Shown one piece after another: positions 31,441 through 42,385 of a stretch of 63,461 bases of DNA (position 1 is its first letter; each line of letters starts with the position of its first letter). The stretch comes from Sulfurovum sp. (GTDB taxonomy: Bacteria > Campylobacterota > Campylobacteria > Campylobacterales > Sulfurovaceae): positions 1 through 63,461 of the forward strand of contig JAQVHV010000002.1 of assembly GCA_028696055.1 (NCBI GenBank), read 5' to 3'. The notes beneath the pieces are model-generated. The model searched no databases. It saw only the letters and a list, made by a program, of their open reading frames with translations, and was not told the DNA's origin. A program made the position numbers and the translations under genes.

Positions 31441-31946
31441 CCTTTCCCTGTATAGCAGGCCTGTGCTGCCGCCATCTTTCTTAGCAGCATATCGTGATCG
31501 AAGGGGTTGCTGATATCTTTGGGATATTCATCATAAAAGAGTGCCCCGTCCCTGGAGATCAGCATGAGTGATTTGGTGAACTCGCCTTCTAGCACATCGC
31601 CATGCAGCCTGATGCCGTACCAGTCCCCAAACTCTCCCTCCTTGTCGATCAGGAAGTCGATATGATCCAGGTGCGGATTTGCATGCTGAGCATTTGCAAC
31701 GATCAGGTGACACTCTATTTCACTTTCCTCTTCTGATGAGAGGAGCGTATCCAGCTTCCGAAGCTCATCTTTTACTGTCTTGTTGATAAAAGGCAGAGCG
31801 ATGATCAGCTGTGTTTTCCCGTTGTGCCCGCCAACACTCTGTTGTGTATTCTTCTCATCATATAATGTGATTTTTTCTGATGCGTAACCTATATCCATGG
31901 GAATATCCTCAAGTTCTAAAGTGTATGTGTTGTAGTGCACCTGCAA
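31431..31946 (-). CDS. Peroxiredoxin (Tpx)-like protein lacking the peroxidatic Cys
   Basis: LPFINKTVKDELRKLD occupies the Tpx PSxxTxVCxxxxRKFN position; FTKSLMLISRDGALFYDEYPKDI; C-terminal CYTGKGCH. Confidence 0.55.
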   Translation of the reverse strand: MQVHYNTYTLELEDIPMDIGYASEKITLYDEKNTQQSVGGHNGKTQLIIALPFINKTVKDELRKLDTLLSSEEESEIECHLIVANAQHANPHLDHIDFLIDKEGEFGDWYGIRLHGDVLEGEFTKSLMLISRDGALFYDEYPKDISNPFDHDMLLRKMAAAQACYTGKGCH

Positions 31947-32066
31947 GTAAGACTCCTAAAATAGAACTGATGATTGCGATATACATTGCGTGTAGATCGG
32001 GAGCGTTGTATCGATTTCTGATCATACACGCTTATACTCTGCTTTCATCATCTCATTGTAACACTC

Positions 32067-32084
32067 TTGCAAATTGTGTTCCAA
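32067..32084 (-). promoter_or_regulatory. Sigma-54 promoter TTGGAACACAATTTGCAA
   Basis: GG-N10-GC on the reverse strand upstream of the Prx-like/SIR2/ClpP/ClpX block. Confidence 0.75.
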
Positions 32085-32142
32085 CTTGAAAGAGAGAGGA
32101 AAGGGCACAGGCATACAACTCATCCCATTCTCATTCAAAAAA

Positions 32143-32156
32143 CGACAAAAATGTCA
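32143..32156. promoter_or_regulatory. Palindrome CGACA-AAAA-TGTCA between divergent sigma-54 promoters
   Basis: Matches ACA-W4-TGT motif seen upstream of other nif genes. Confidence 0.5.
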
Positions 32157-32196
32157 TTGTCTGTGTAGGAAGTTGATCGTGATGCCAGGAGTCAGG

Positions 32197-32214
32197 CTGG
32201 AATATATTTTGCAT
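32197..32214 (+). promoter_or_regulatory. Sigma-54 promoter CTGGAATATATTTTGCAT (nifB)
   Basis: GG-N10-GC about 70 bp upstream of nifB ATG. Confidence 0.75.
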
Positions 32215-32284
32215 TTGTTGCTGTAGAGATGATACATAGCTACATGATGCGCGATCATTCCGAATATATATCAAAGGAGAATCT

Positions 32285-33703
32285 ATGAGTTGTTGTTCGA
32301 GTAATCCGGCAGAAAATTTTATGCCTGAGGATATTCAGGAGAAGATTCATAACCATCCATGTTATTCCGAGGGGGCGCACCATCACTATGCACGTATACA
32401 TGTTGCGGTAGCTCCCGCGTGTAATATACAGTGCAATTACTGCAACCGTAAATATGACTGTTCCAATGAGAGCCGTCCGGGAGTCACCAGTGAAAGGCTC
32501 ACTCCCGAAGAAGCGGTAAAAAAAGTGATGTATGTGGGTGGCGAGGTACAGCGCCTGAGCGTGCTTGGTATCGCAGGTCCGGGCGATGCGCTTGCAAATC
32601 CGGGAAAGACATTTAAAACCTTCAAAATGGTCAGGGAAAAGGCGCCGGATCTGAAACTCTGTCTCTCTACCAACGGGCTGGAGCTTCCGGCGTTTGTTGA
32701 TGAACTGGTAAAGTACGATATCGACCATGTGACCGTCACGATCAACAGTGTGGATACTACCGGAGAGATCGGTTCGCGGATCTATCCGTGGATCTTCTAT
32801 AACAATAAGCGCTACTTCGGGAAAGAAGCGGCACAGATCCTTCTGGAGCGTCAGCTTGAGGGGATGAAGAGGTGTGTGGAAAAGGGTATCCTGATCAAGG
32901 CAAACTCGGTACTGATCCCCGGCATCAATGACAAACACCTTCCCGAAGTCGCCAAAAAGCTCAAAGAGATCGGTGTGTTTCTCCATAACATTATGCCGAT
33001 CATCTCAGAGCCGGAGCACGGTACGAAATTCGGTCTGGAGGGTATACCGTCGGCAACAGACCAGCAGCAGATGGAGGTACAGGAAGCCTGCGGTATGGAT
33101 ATGAAGCTGATGCAGCACTGCCGTCAGTGCCGTGCGGATGCGGTAGGGCTTATCGGTGAGGACCGAGGCCAGGAGTTTACCAAAGAGACCTTTGCCAATA
33201 TGACTTTTGATGAACTCGAGATCAAATACGATATCGAAGGCCGGCAGGAGAGCCAGGCGAAGATCGAAGAGTTCAGATACTTCCTTGACAAAGCCAACGA
33301 ACGTGTCAGAAGAGAAAAAGAAGAGCTAAGCAGTGATGGAGAGACGATCCTCGTGGCAGTCACGACTGCCGGTGAGGGGATGATCAACCAGCACTTCGGT
33401 TCGGTCAAAGAGTTCCTGATCTATGAGGCCGGGGACAGAGGTATCCGCTTTATCCATCACAGAAAAGTAGCGTATGAGTACTGTGCCGGCCCGGATGGTG
33501 TGAACCCGATCGACGGCATTGTCGAAAAGCTCAAAGACTGTAAATTGATCCTCACAGCCAAGATTGGCGGATGCCCCCAGGATGATCTGGCAAAAGCGGG
33601 ATTGATCGCAGACCAGAGCTACGCTTTTGAGCCTATCGAAGCGTCAGTGCTGAAAGCGGCACGCAAGTACTTCAACCTGCCCGAGGAGCTGGAGGCGAAT
33701 TGA
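32285..33703 (+). CDS. nifB: Nitrogenase cofactor biosynthesis protein NifB (radical SAM plus NifX-like C-terminus)
   Basis: VAVAPACNIQCNYCNRKYDCSNESRPGV; C-terminal TTAGEGMINQHFGSVKEFLIYE. Confidence 0.97.
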   Translation: MSCCSSNPAENFMPEDIQEKIHNHPCYSEGAHHHYARIHVAVAPACNIQCNYCNRKYDCSNESRPGVTSERLTPEEAVKKVMYVGGEVQRLSVLGIAGPGDALANPGKTFKTFKMVREKAPDLKLCLSTNGLELPAFVDELVKYDIDHVTVTINSVDTTGEIGSRIYPWIFYNNKRYFGKEAAQILLERQLEGMKRCVEKGILIKANSVLIPGINDKHLPEVAKKLKEIGVFLHNIMPIISEPEHGTKFGLEGIPSATDQQQMEVQEACGMDMKLMQHCRQCRADAVGLIGEDRGQEFTKETFANMTFDELEIKYDIEGRQESQAKIEEFRYFLDKANERVRREKEELSSDGETILVAVTTAGEGMINQHFGSVKEFLIYEAGDRGIRFIHHRKVAYEYCAGPDGVNPIDGIVEKLKDCKLILTAKIGGCPQDDLAKAGLIADQSYAFEPIEASVLKAARKYFNLPEELEAN

Positions 33704-33707
33704 TTGC

Positions 33708-33789
33708 CGTAGGTCGGGGTGTCCTCACCCCGACACAAAATTTGAAGTAGATTTATGTGATTGTCGGGGTAGGAATACCCCGACCTACG
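33708..33789. repeat. REPIN-like palindromic repeat, copy 2
   Basis: cgtaggtcggggtgtcctcaccccgac ... gtcggggtaggaataccccgacctacg. Confidence 0.8.
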
Positions 33790-33830
33790 AAAATGTTGAT
33801 GAATATTGACAGTAAAACAGGGAGTCTATC

Positions 33831-34946
33831 ATGGCATGGATCAACGATACCACTTTAAGAGACGGAGAACAGGCACCATACGTTGCTTTTAATACCCATG
33901 AAAAGCTTGAGATCGCACAGGGGCTTGCCGCGTGCGGGGCTGATGAGCTGGAGATCGGTATCCCGGCAATGGGGAGAAGGGAGCAGGAGGATATCAAAGC
34001 GCTTCTGGCGCTGGGGCTTGATGTGCAGATGATGACATGGAACCGTGCAAGCATGTCTGATCTTGAAGCCTCACTGGCTTGCGGTGTCAAGGCGGTCGAC
34101 CTCTCGATCCCTGTTTCTGATATTCTCATCGATGTGAAGTTCGGCGGTGACAGGGAGAGGATGCTCAGGCAGCTTGAAGAGGTCGTGCATGTCGCAAAAA
34201 AAGAGGGGCTGTATGTCTGTATCGGCGCAGAGGATTCGTCACGTGCCTCACTCTCTTTTATCGAAGAGGTGATGAAGCTTGGCAAAGCGCTGGATGCCGA
34301 CAGGTTCCGCTACTGTGATACGGTCGGTATCATGACACCCTCCAGAACCTTTGCCCATATCAGCCATCTAAGCCGTCTGGATCTGCTTCCCATCGAGATG
34401 CATACGCACAATGATTACGGTCTGGCCAATGCCAACGCTTTGAGCGGCCTGGACGCCGGGGCGATCTCTGTCAACACTACGGTGGTGGGACTGGGCGAGA
34501 GAGCAGGCAATGCTTCATTTGAGCAGATCATTATGGCACTGAAACATCTCTACCGCGAAGCGAGAACGATCGATGCAGTTGCCATACGTGCGCTGATAGA
34601 GACAGTGACCAAAGCGGCCGATATGTATCTGGCTCCCAATGCACCGATCGTCGGCGAAAGGCTCTTTGCACATGAAAGCGGTATCCACGCGGACGGCATG
34701 ATGAAGCACGGAAGTGCCTATGAGCCGTTTGATGCCGAAGAAGTAGGCGGGCACAGAGCGTTTCCTATCGGAAAACACTCCGGTACCTCTACGATCATGT
34801 ATCATCTTAAGGCATTGGGGATCGATGCGGACAAGGCATCACTGAAGCACCTGCTGCCTTCTATCAGAGAGATCGTAACCTCGCGCAAAAGGGTACTGGA
34901 GGGGGATGAACTGCTGCATCTCTACAGGGAAAGCGTATGTTTATAG
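33831..34946 (+). CDS. nifV: Homocitrate synthase NifV
   Basis: [48 protein letters not shown]. Confidence 0.93.
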   Translation: MAWINDTTLRDGEQAPYVAFNTHEKLEIAQGLAACGADELEIGIPAMGRREQEDIKALLALGLDVQMMTWNRASMSDLEASLACGVKAVDLSIPVSDILIDVKFGGDRERMLRQLEEVVHVAKKEGLYVCIGAEDSSRASLSFIEEVMKLGKALDADRFRYCDTVGIMTPSRTFAHISHLSRLDLLPIEMHTHNDYGLANANALSGLDAGAISVNTTVVGLGERAGNASFEQIIMALKHLYREARTIDAVAIRALIETVTKAADMYLAPNAPIVGERLFAHESGIHADGMMKHGSAYEPFDAEEVGGHRAFPIGKHSGTSTIMYHLKALGIDADKASLKHLLPSIREIVTSRKRVLEGDELLHLYRESVCL

Positions 34947-35761
34947 GTTGGCTGAAATTTACCGATGTCAATGATCTGGTAACGATCGCCAATGATGTAG
35001 GTTGGCTGGTTGACGGCTACCATATCAAACTGATGATCATGCATGCGCCGCATCTCTGCTATGGGGCATATGATGAAGGGAAGCTTGTGGGGGCGATCCT
35101 GGCGATAAAGTTTGAACAGAGTGCACAGATGAAGTACTTTATGGTAAAGCCGGAGTATCAGAAGCAGGGGATCGGCAGACGTCTGGCCGATACCCTGATC
35201 GGCGTACTCAAAAATGAGTTTCAACATATCTACGTACACTCCAACCCTTCACTGGTTTCCTTTTTCGAGGCATACGGCTTTGAATCCCGGATGGAGATAG
35301 GACGTTATGTCAATGTCGGGAAAGTGCCGCCGTTCAACTTTACCAATGCCCATGCCAAGGAGCTTGATAGCGGCAATTTTGATGCGATCATCGCAAAGAT
35401 CGATAAAGAGACGTTCCATGAGGACAGGCTGGATTTTCTCAGAGACGAGATGGAGCGTCACAGTTCTCTGAAGTTTGCGCTTCAAAACGGCTTTCAGCAC
35501 TCAAGCGTGGTCAATGCCAGACAGGTTTATCTTGGTCCATGGCAGGTAAGAGCCGGGCATGAGGATGAAGCAGAGAAAATGATGAAGGGCGTGTTGTATT
35601 TCAGGGGATTGAAAAAAGTCGTTGCTGATATACCGATGGGTATCAAGCATGCGGTTGAGCTCTATGAGCGTTACCATTTTCAAAACAAACAGCGTTTTGT
35701 CCATATGAGTTATGGCGGCAGCGATATTCGTTTTGAAAATATCTACGCCTTTTCATTGTGA
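34937..35761 (+). CDS. GNAT-family N-acetyltransferase
   Basis: [23 protein letters not shown] motif; overlaps nifV end. Confidence 0.8.
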   Translation: MFIGWLKFTDVNDLVTIANDVGWLVDGYHIKLMIMHAPHLCYGAYDEGKLVGAILAIKFEQSAQMKYFMVKPEYQKQGIGRRLADTLIGVLKNEFQHIYVHSNPSLVSFFEAYGFESRMEIGRYVNVGKVPPFNFTNAHAKELDSGNFDAIIAKIDKETFHEDRLDFLRDEMERHSSLKFALQNGFQHSSVVNARQVYLGPWQVRAGHEDEAEKMMKGVLYFRGLKKVVADIPMGIKHAVELYERYHFQNKQRFVHMSYGGSDIRFENIYAFSL

Positions 35762-35869
35762 TGCTGCGAAGGGTTGGCAAACCCACCCTTCGGTCTATTT
35801 TGCAAGAAATTGCGAGAATTATTTTTGCATTGATTCAATCAATAAACCAAGAGATCAGGAGATGAGAAG

Positions 35870-36097
35870 ATGTTGTTACATGAATTGAATATCGGAGAAA
35901 TGGCGATGATCGATACGATCACAATAGGTGGTTCTTTGAAGCGTCGACTCTGCTCGCTGGGGCTTGCCGAAAGAGAGTCCGTGTGTGTCAAACACTACGG
36001 CATGTTCAAAAGCACGGTTCAGGTGATGACGGAGAGTTCTTTCATCGCACTCCGCAAATCCGAGGCTTCCTGTATCGAAGTACACAAAATTGCGTAG
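35870..36097 (+). CDS. FeoA-like small protein
   Basis: MLLHELNIGEMAMIDTITIGGSLKRRLCSLGLAERESVCVKHYG. Confidence 0.75.
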   Translation: MLLHELNIGEMAMIDTITIGGSLKRRLCSLGLAERESVCVKHYGMFKSTVQVMTESSFIALRKSEASCIEVHKIA

Positions 36098-36143
36098 GGT
36101 GGGTTAGAAAACCCAACCCGCGTAACATCTCTCACAAAATCTT

Positions 36144-36161
36144 CTGGAACGCTCTATGCAT
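36144..36161 (+). promoter_or_regulatory. Sigma-54 promoter CTGGAACGCTCTATGCAT
   Basis: GG-N10-GC upstream of 36204. Confidence 0.65.
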
Positions 36162-36203
36162 ACCCAATCATGAAATTTCTGTATCTGCAAAAGGAGGACA
36201 ATG

Positions 36204-36398
36204 ATGTCAGAAGAAACAAAAGAGTTGAAAAAAGAGCTGGCAAAACGCAAACGTATGGCGGTGGAGATCGCATCGGAGATCCATGATATCGTGGAGGACA
36301 CGCTCTGGACAGATTATGACAAGATGCCTGAACTGAGCCAAAGGCTTGTCGCAGCTGTCGCTGAGGCAAATACATTCAAAGCAGAGAACGGGCTATAG
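36204..36398 (+). CDS. CCE_0567/DUF683-family small nif protein
   Basis: MSEETKELKKELAKRKRMAVEIASEIHDIVEDTLWTDYDKMPELSQRLVAA. Confidence 0.75.
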   Translation: MSEETKELKKELAKRKRMAVEIASEIHDIVEDTLWTDYDKMPELSQRLVAAVAEANTFKAENGL

Positions 36399-36499
36399 GA
36401 TAGATAGTAAGTAGTAGAGAGCAGGTAGCAGGTATGGGGATTAGTTTTTAACGAAAAACATACCGAACCTACTACTTACTATCCGCTATCTACTACCTA
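36399..36499. repeat. Heptad-like TAGTAAG/TAGCAGG repeats arranged as an imperfect inverted repeat
   Basis: tagatagtaagtagtagagagcaggtagcaggtatg ... cataccgaacctactacttactatccgctatctactacct. Confidence 0.65.
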
Positions 36500-36516
36500 A
36501 ACATTAAGGCAGCAGG

Positions 36517-36783
36517 ATGAGCAGCAAAGAGGAGATCCTTCGGATGCAGATCTGTGAGTGCGGAGAGAAGAGCGTGGCAGAGGCGATCGATATCTTTCAG
36601 GATACTTCTCTGCCGTTCAAAAAAGCAAAAAAGCTGGTGACGGGGTGCAACAAGATATGCTGTCGTGAAGCTTTGGCGAAACTTTATGAGATGCAGCAGT
36701 TTGGCAGGTATGACTATGATGAGATCGAAATGATGATCGAAGAAGCTAGAAGCGTTGGGTACCGTTGCCGTCAAAGCATCTGA
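36517..36783 (+). CDS. Small Cys-rich BFD-like protein
   Basis: QICECGEKSVAEAIDIFQDTSLPFKKAKKLVTGCNKICCREAL. Confidence 0.55.
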   Translation: MSSKEEILRMQICECGEKSVAEAIDIFQDTSLPFKKAKKLVTGCNKICCREALAKLYEMQQFGRYDYDEIEMMIEEARSVGYRCRQSI

Positions 36784-36846
36784 GCGTACTCTGAGACGCT
36801 TCCGATGTGTTGATGACAATACCCACTGAGTACAGGAGCAAAAAAA

Positions 36847-37338
36847 GTGATAGAGATACTTCAACCCGAGGTCTGTGATATCCATATGAAAAGAGGGATC
36901 ACCATAGAAAATGCAAAAGAAGAGGACCTCGAAGAGATGGCGCACCTGCTCAGTCTCCTCTTTGCGATCGAACAGGATTTTGAGATCAACTATGACAAAC
37001 AGCTCGCCGGGATCAGCAAGCTTTTCCGCTCAGAGGGGAAAGTGCTTTTGGTCGCCAGGCATGAAGGAGAGGTCGTGGGCATGGTGACGATGCAGCGGCT
37101 CATCTCCAGTGCCGAGGGGGATTACATCGGCCAGATCGAAGATCTTGTGGTCAGGGAGGCGTACAGAAAGATGGGAGTGGGAAGCCGCCTGATCAACAAG
37201 ATGAGAGCCATCGCCCTGGAGTATGGATATAAGCGTATACAGCTGGCTGCGGATGAAGAGAATGCCAATGCCCTGAGATTTTATACCAGACGGGGTTTCC
37301 ATCGGACACACCTGAAGATGTACCATTTTAAGGCGTGA
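36847..37338 (+). CDS. GNAT-family N-acetyltransferase
   Basis: IEDLVVREAYRKMGVGSRLINKMRAIALEYGYKRIQLAADEENANALRFYTRRGF. Confidence 0.88.
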   Translation: MIEILQPEVCDIHMKRGITIENAKEEDLEEMAHLLSLLFAIEQDFEINYDKQLAGISKLFRSEGKVLLVARHEGEVVGMVTMQRLISSAEGDYIGQIEDLVVREAYRKMGVGSRLINKMRAIALEYGYKRIQLAADEENANALRFYTRRGFHRTHLKMYHFKA

Positions 37339-37545
37339 TAACGTTTCTCTTGTTCCCCTAAAGCGCATATATTACACTGAGAGTATATCAAAACATTAGA
37401 GAGAGATCATGACAATTACACCGTTTGACATGATGCTTATCTCCTCCACGATTTGAGAGTTCACCCCGATTTTACAAACAATTAAGATCATCAAACTCAA
37501 AGAGGCAAAAGATGTATCGATCCGGAATGGTGTTATTGAGTTACC

Positions 37546-37572
37546 CGTAGGTCGGGGTATCCCTACCCCGAC
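37546..37572. repeat. Single REP half-element, copy 3
   Basis: cgtaggtcggggtatccctaccccgac. Confidence 0.7.
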
Positions 37573-37615
37573 GATAACCATCATTGAATCCCGCACCTCT
37601 GCAAATCCCATTCCT

Positions 37616-37625
37616 ACAAAATTGT
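37616..37625. promoter_or_regulatory. ACA-AAAT-TGT box upstream of nifH
   Basis: Same motif as upstream of nifB, nifU, nifW. Confidence 0.4.
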
Positions 37626-37685
37626 CTCTTTTTTGTTCTTGATACGGTTTTGTTCTTACTTGTCGTATCTTTGTCGTGAAAAAAC

Positions 37686-37703
37686 CGGGAACGGATTGTG
37701 CAC
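37686..37703 (+). promoter_or_regulatory. Sigma-54 promoter CGGGAACGGATTGTGCAC (nifH)
   Basis: GG-N10-GC about 43 bp upstream of nifH ATG. Confidence 0.65.
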
Positions 37704-37734
37704 TAGTGTTTGATGACATTTGATTACAACATAA

Positions 37735-38649
<915 letters not shown>

Positions 38650-38676
38650 AAACAGTTGACCTCTATGAGGTTCAAA

Positions 38677-38694
38677 ACTCCTCTTTCGAGGAGT
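38677..38694 (+). terminator. Intercistronic hairpin ACTCCTC-TTTC-GAGGAGT after nifH
   Basis: Perfect 7-bp stem, 4-nt loop, no long U tract. Confidence 0.55.
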
Positions 38695-38746
38695 CCCTAA
38701 AAACACTTTCAATAATGAAAAGAAAACAACAGACAAAGGAGAAAAG

Positions 38747-39121
38747 ATGTTTATTTTAGGTTTCCACTTTCCTGCAGATATGGGGAATTCGATTGAAGAT
38801 ACAGCAGTTCTAGAAAAACTTGACGCACAGGTAGCTGAGGTTGGTATCGATGATATCACAGCGATCGAGCTTGAGATGGGTCTTAGAGGTAAAGAGGTTC
38901 ATAAGATCACTTACACCAATAAAGACACTTTCATGTTCAAAGCATTGGCTGCTTACCTTAAAGATGAGACATACGAAGAAAAAGATGGTGAGAAGTATCT
39001 AGTATATACAAACAGATACCAAATGTCTGAGCTCTCCAAGAGACTTGATTCTGATGATGAAACAATGGCGCTTTGTAAAGCCTTTGACTCTATGGAGCAA
39101 TTCAGAGTAAAAGCGGCGTAA
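38747..39121 (+). CDS. Uncharacterised protein encoded between nifH and nifD
   Basis: 124-aa frame with RBS aaaggagaa, MFILGFHFPADMGNSIEDTAVLEKLDAQVAEVGIDDI. Confidence 0.75.
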   Translation: MFILGFHFPADMGNSIEDTAVLEKLDAQVAEVGIDDITAIELEMGLRGKEVHKITYTNKDTFMFKALAAYLKDETYEEKDGEKYLVYTNRYQMSELSKRLDSDDETMALCKAFDSMEQFRVKAA

Positions 39122-39161
39122 GACCATTTAAAAGAACGCCTTACGAGCAAAGCCTGACTAG

Positions 39162-39207
39162 TCTCTTGAAAAAAACTTGCCATTAAGGCAACTTTATTTT
39201 CAAGAGA
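39162..39207. repeat. Hairpin TCTCTTGAAAA...TTGCC-attaa-GGCAA...TTTTCAAGAGA
   Basis: 11-bp outer and 5-bp inner perfect complementarity. Confidence 0.65.
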
Positions 39208-39360
39208 TTGTTAACACTTGGTTCTCCTCAGCGGAGGGCTCACGCGGCTGGTTGCATTAAAGCACCATAGGTGCGTGGGCCTGCTGCCGAAGCAAACTTA
39301 GCGTTAGCGTAGTAAAAGGGGCTTTGCTCCTTTGCGTCATATATCAAAGGAGAAAATACA

Positions 39361-40836
39361 ATGGGTCCAGAAACATTAGAATCAAAACAGAGAGCTGCGG
39401 TAGAAGAGGTACTTAAAGCCTATCCTGCCAAAGCAGCTAAGAACCGTGCTAAACATCTCGGTGTAGGCGGTCCGGAAGATGAGAGTCAAAAGACTTGTGG
39501 TAATGTGAGATCGAACAAAAAAACCGTACCGGGTGTAATGAGTCAACGTGGATGTGCATATGCAGGTTCCAAAGGGGTTGTATGGGGTCCGGTAAAAGAT
39601 ATGATCCACATCTCTCACGGTCCTATCGGTTGTGGTCAGTATTCAAGAGCAGGTCGTCGTAACTACTATATCGGTACTACCGGTGTCGATACATTTGTTA
39701 CAATGAACTTCTCTTCAGACTTCCAGGAAAAAGATATCGTATTTGGTGGGGATAAAAAACTGGCAGTCTGTTTAGAAGAGATTGATGCGCTTTTCCCGCT
39801 TAACAATGGTATCTCTGTACAGTCGGAGTGTCCAATCGGTCTGATCGGGGATGATATCAACGCAACATCAAAAGTCTATGCAAAGAAATCAGGCAAGACA
39901 ATCGTACCTGTGAACTGTGAAGGGTTCAGAGGGGTGTCCCAGTCACTTGGTCACCATATCGCAAACGATACGGTAAGAGACTATGTTTTTGATGCTGAAG
40001 TAGATACACTTGGTGAACCGATCGAGCAAACTGATTACGATGTAGCGATTATCGGTGACTATAACATCGGTGGTGATGCATGGTCAAGCCGTATCCTTCT
40101 TGAAGAGATGGGTCTAAGGGTTGTTGCGCAGTGGTCAGGAGATGCTACGTTGAAAGAGATGGCAGCAACTCCGAAAGTGAAACTGAACCTGCTTCACTGC
40201 TACAGATCGATGAACTACATCTCAAGACATATGGAAAAAGAGTTCGGTATTCCATGGATGGAGTATAACTTCTTCGGTCCGACCCAGACGATCAAGTCAC
40301 TCAGAAAGATCGCTTCGTTCTTTGACGAGAGCATCCAGCAAAAATGCGAAGAGGTGATCGCCAAGTATCAGCCGATGGTTGACGGCGTGATCAACAAGTA
40401 TAAACCAAGACTCGAAGGCAAACAGGTCATGCTCTTTGTCGGTGGTCTGAGACCTAGACACGTGATCGGTGCCTATGAAGACCTGGGTATGGAAGTGATC
40501 GGTACAGGATATGAGTTCGCTCACGATGATGACTACAAGAGAACGAAAGACGAGATCATGAGATCGACAGTGATCTATGATGACGTCAACGAGTATGAGC
40601 TTGAAGCATTCGTGAAGAAACTTCAGCCGGATCTCGTAGCATCAGGTATCAAAGAGAAGTATGTGTTCCAGAAAATGGGTCTGCCGTACAGACAGATGCA
40701 CTCCTGGGACTACAGCGGCCCTTACCATGGGTATGACGGCTTTGCGATCTTTGCAAAAGACATGGATCTGGCGATCAACTCCCCGGTATGGGCACATACC
40801 AAAGCCCCATGGGACAAAACAGAAGCGGAGGCGTAA
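39361..40836 (+). CDS. nifD: Nitrogenase Mo-Fe protein alpha chain NifD
   Basis: [62 protein letters not shown]. Confidence 0.98.
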   Translation: MGPETLESKQRAAVEEVLKAYPAKAAKNRAKHLGVGGPEDESQKTCGNVRSNKKTVPGVMSQRGCAYAGSKGVVWGPVKDMIHISHGPIGCGQYSRAGRRNYYIGTTGVDTFVTMNFSSDFQEKDIVFGGDKKLAVCLEEIDALFPLNNGISVQSECPIGLIGDDINATSKVYAKKSGKTIVPVNCEGFRGVSQSLGHHIANDTVRDYVFDAEVDTLGEPIEQTDYDVAIIGDYNIGGDAWSSRILLEEMGLRVVAQWSGDATLKEMAATPKVKLNLLHCYRSMNYISRHMEKEFGIPWMEYNFFGPTQTIKSLRKIASFFDESIQQKCEEVIAKYQPMVDGVINKYKPRLEGKQVMLFVGGLRPRHVIGAYEDLGMEVIGTGYEFAHDDDYKRTKDEIMRSTVIYDDVNEYELEAFVKKLQPDLVASGIKEKYVFQKMGLPYRQMHSWDYSGPYHGYDGFAIFAKDMDLAINSPVWAHTKAPWDKTEAEA

Positions 40837-40837
40837 G

Positions 40838-42385
40838 ATGCAGGAAGTAGAAAATATCGTAAATGGACAGAAACTGTTCCAGAAACCGGAGTACCAAAAG
40901 GTACTTGCGGACAAAAAAGAGTTTGAAGGCGGAATGGGTGCGGTCAACCCTGAAAAGGTGGCAGAGGTAGCTGAATGGACGAAGTCGTGGGATTACCGTG
41001 AGAAGAACCTTGCAAGAGAGGCGATCACCGTAAATCCGGCAAAAGCATGTCAGCCGCTTGGCGCAGTAATGGTCGCACTCGGTTTTGAAAACACGATGCC
41101 GTATGTGCACGGGTCTCACGGATGTGTAGCATACTTCAGATCCTACTTTACAAGACACTTCAAGGAGCCGACGCCATGTGTATCTGACTCAATGACGGAA
41201 GATGCAGCGGTATTCGGCGGTCTTGTGAACATGAAAGACGGTCTGAAAAACTGTGCGGCACTCTACAAGCCCGATATGATCATGGTGTCAACGACCTGTA
41301 TGGCGGAGGTGATCGGTGATGACCTTTATGCTTTTGCTATAGCCGCAAAAGAAGAGGATGGCGGAGAGTTCCTCCCGGAGGAGTTCCCCATCACTTATGC
41401 GCATACCCCATCATTTGTCGGCAGCCACATTACAGGCTATGACAATATGATGCAGGGTGCGCTTCAGCAGCTTACTGAGGGTCACCAGGGCGAGCAGACC
41501 GATACGATCAACATTATCCCCGGTTTTGAGACGTATATCGGTTCCATCCGTTCCATCAAACACATCGCCGAGGAGTTCGGTGCAAACTATGTCATGCTTG
41601 GTGACCACTCTGATCAGTGGGATATGCCGGCAGGTGAGTATACGATGTTTGCAGGGGGTACGAAGATAGAGGATGCCAGAAACGCGATCAACGCAAAAGC
41701 AACACTCTCGCTTCAAAAGTATGCAACTGCCAAAACGATGAAGATGATCACCAAGCGCTGGAAGCAAAAAGAGAGTGCAGAACTGAACCCGATCGGCCTA
41801 AGAGGTACGGATGAGTTCGTGATGAAGCTCGCCGAGCTTACCGGAAAAGAGGTACCGGAGTCACTCAAAGTAGAGCGCGGCAGACTGGTGGATGCGATGC
41901 AGGACTCTTATCCCTATATGCACGGCAAGAAATTCGCGATCTGGGGTGATCCTGACTTCCTGATCGGTGTGGTAGGTTTCCTTCTTGAGATGGGTGCGGA
42001 GCCGACACACGTACTTTGCCACAACGCGCCAAGAGGCTGGGAGGATGAGATGAGAGCACTGCTTGATACTTCTCCGGCTGCAGCGGATTGCCACGTATGG
42101 GCAGGTAAAGACCTGTGGCACATGAGATCGCTTCTCTTTACGGAGCCGGTTGACTTCATGATCGGTAACTCCTACGGTAAAGAGCTGATGAGGGATACAG
42201 GTACACCGCTGATCTATATCGGCTTCCCTATCTTTGACAGACACCATCTTCACAGATACTCTATCAGCGGATATGACGGGGCACTGAACCTGCTGACCTG
42301 GATCACAAACAAAGTGCTTGACCAGCTCGATGAAGAGACAAAAGATATCGCAAGTACCGATTATTTCTTCGACCTTGTGAGATAA
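40838..42385 (+). CDS. nifK: Nitrogenase Mo-Fe protein beta chain NifK
   Basis: NPAKACQPLGAVMVALGFENTMPYVHGSHGCVAYFRSYFTRHFKEP; ATG at 40838 directly after nifD. Confidence 0.98.
   Translation: MQEVENIVNGQKLFQKPEYQKVLADKKEFEGGMGAVNPEKVAEVAEWTKSWDYREKNLAREAITVNPAKACQPLGAVMVALGFENTMPYVHGSHGCVAYFRSYFTRHFKEPTPCVSDSMTEDAAVFGGLVNMKDGLKNCAALYKPDMIMVSTTCMAEVIGDDLYAFAIAAKEEDGGEFLPEEFPITYAHTPSFVGSHITGYDNMMQGALQQLTEGHQGEQTDTINIIPGFETYIGSIRSIKHIAEEFGANYVMLGDHSDQWDMPAGEYTMFAGGTKIEDARNAINAKATLSLQKYATAKTMKMITKRWKQKESAELNPIGLRGTDEFVMKLAELTGKEVPESLKVERGRLVDAMQDSYPYMHGKKFAIWGDPDFLIGVVGFLLEMGAEPTHVLCHNAPRGWEDEMRALLDTSPAAADCHVWAGKDLWHMRSLLFTEPVDFMIGNSYGKELMRDTGTPLIYIGFPIFDRHHLHRYSISGYDGALNLLTWITNKVLDQLDEETKDIASTDYFFDLVR

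Noticed and set aside
35761-36125. GGGTTGG...AACCCACCC type hairpins flanking the FeoA-like gene as a riboswitch
   Set aside because: Simple stem-loops without a conserved aptamer-like core; more likely terminators or small repeats
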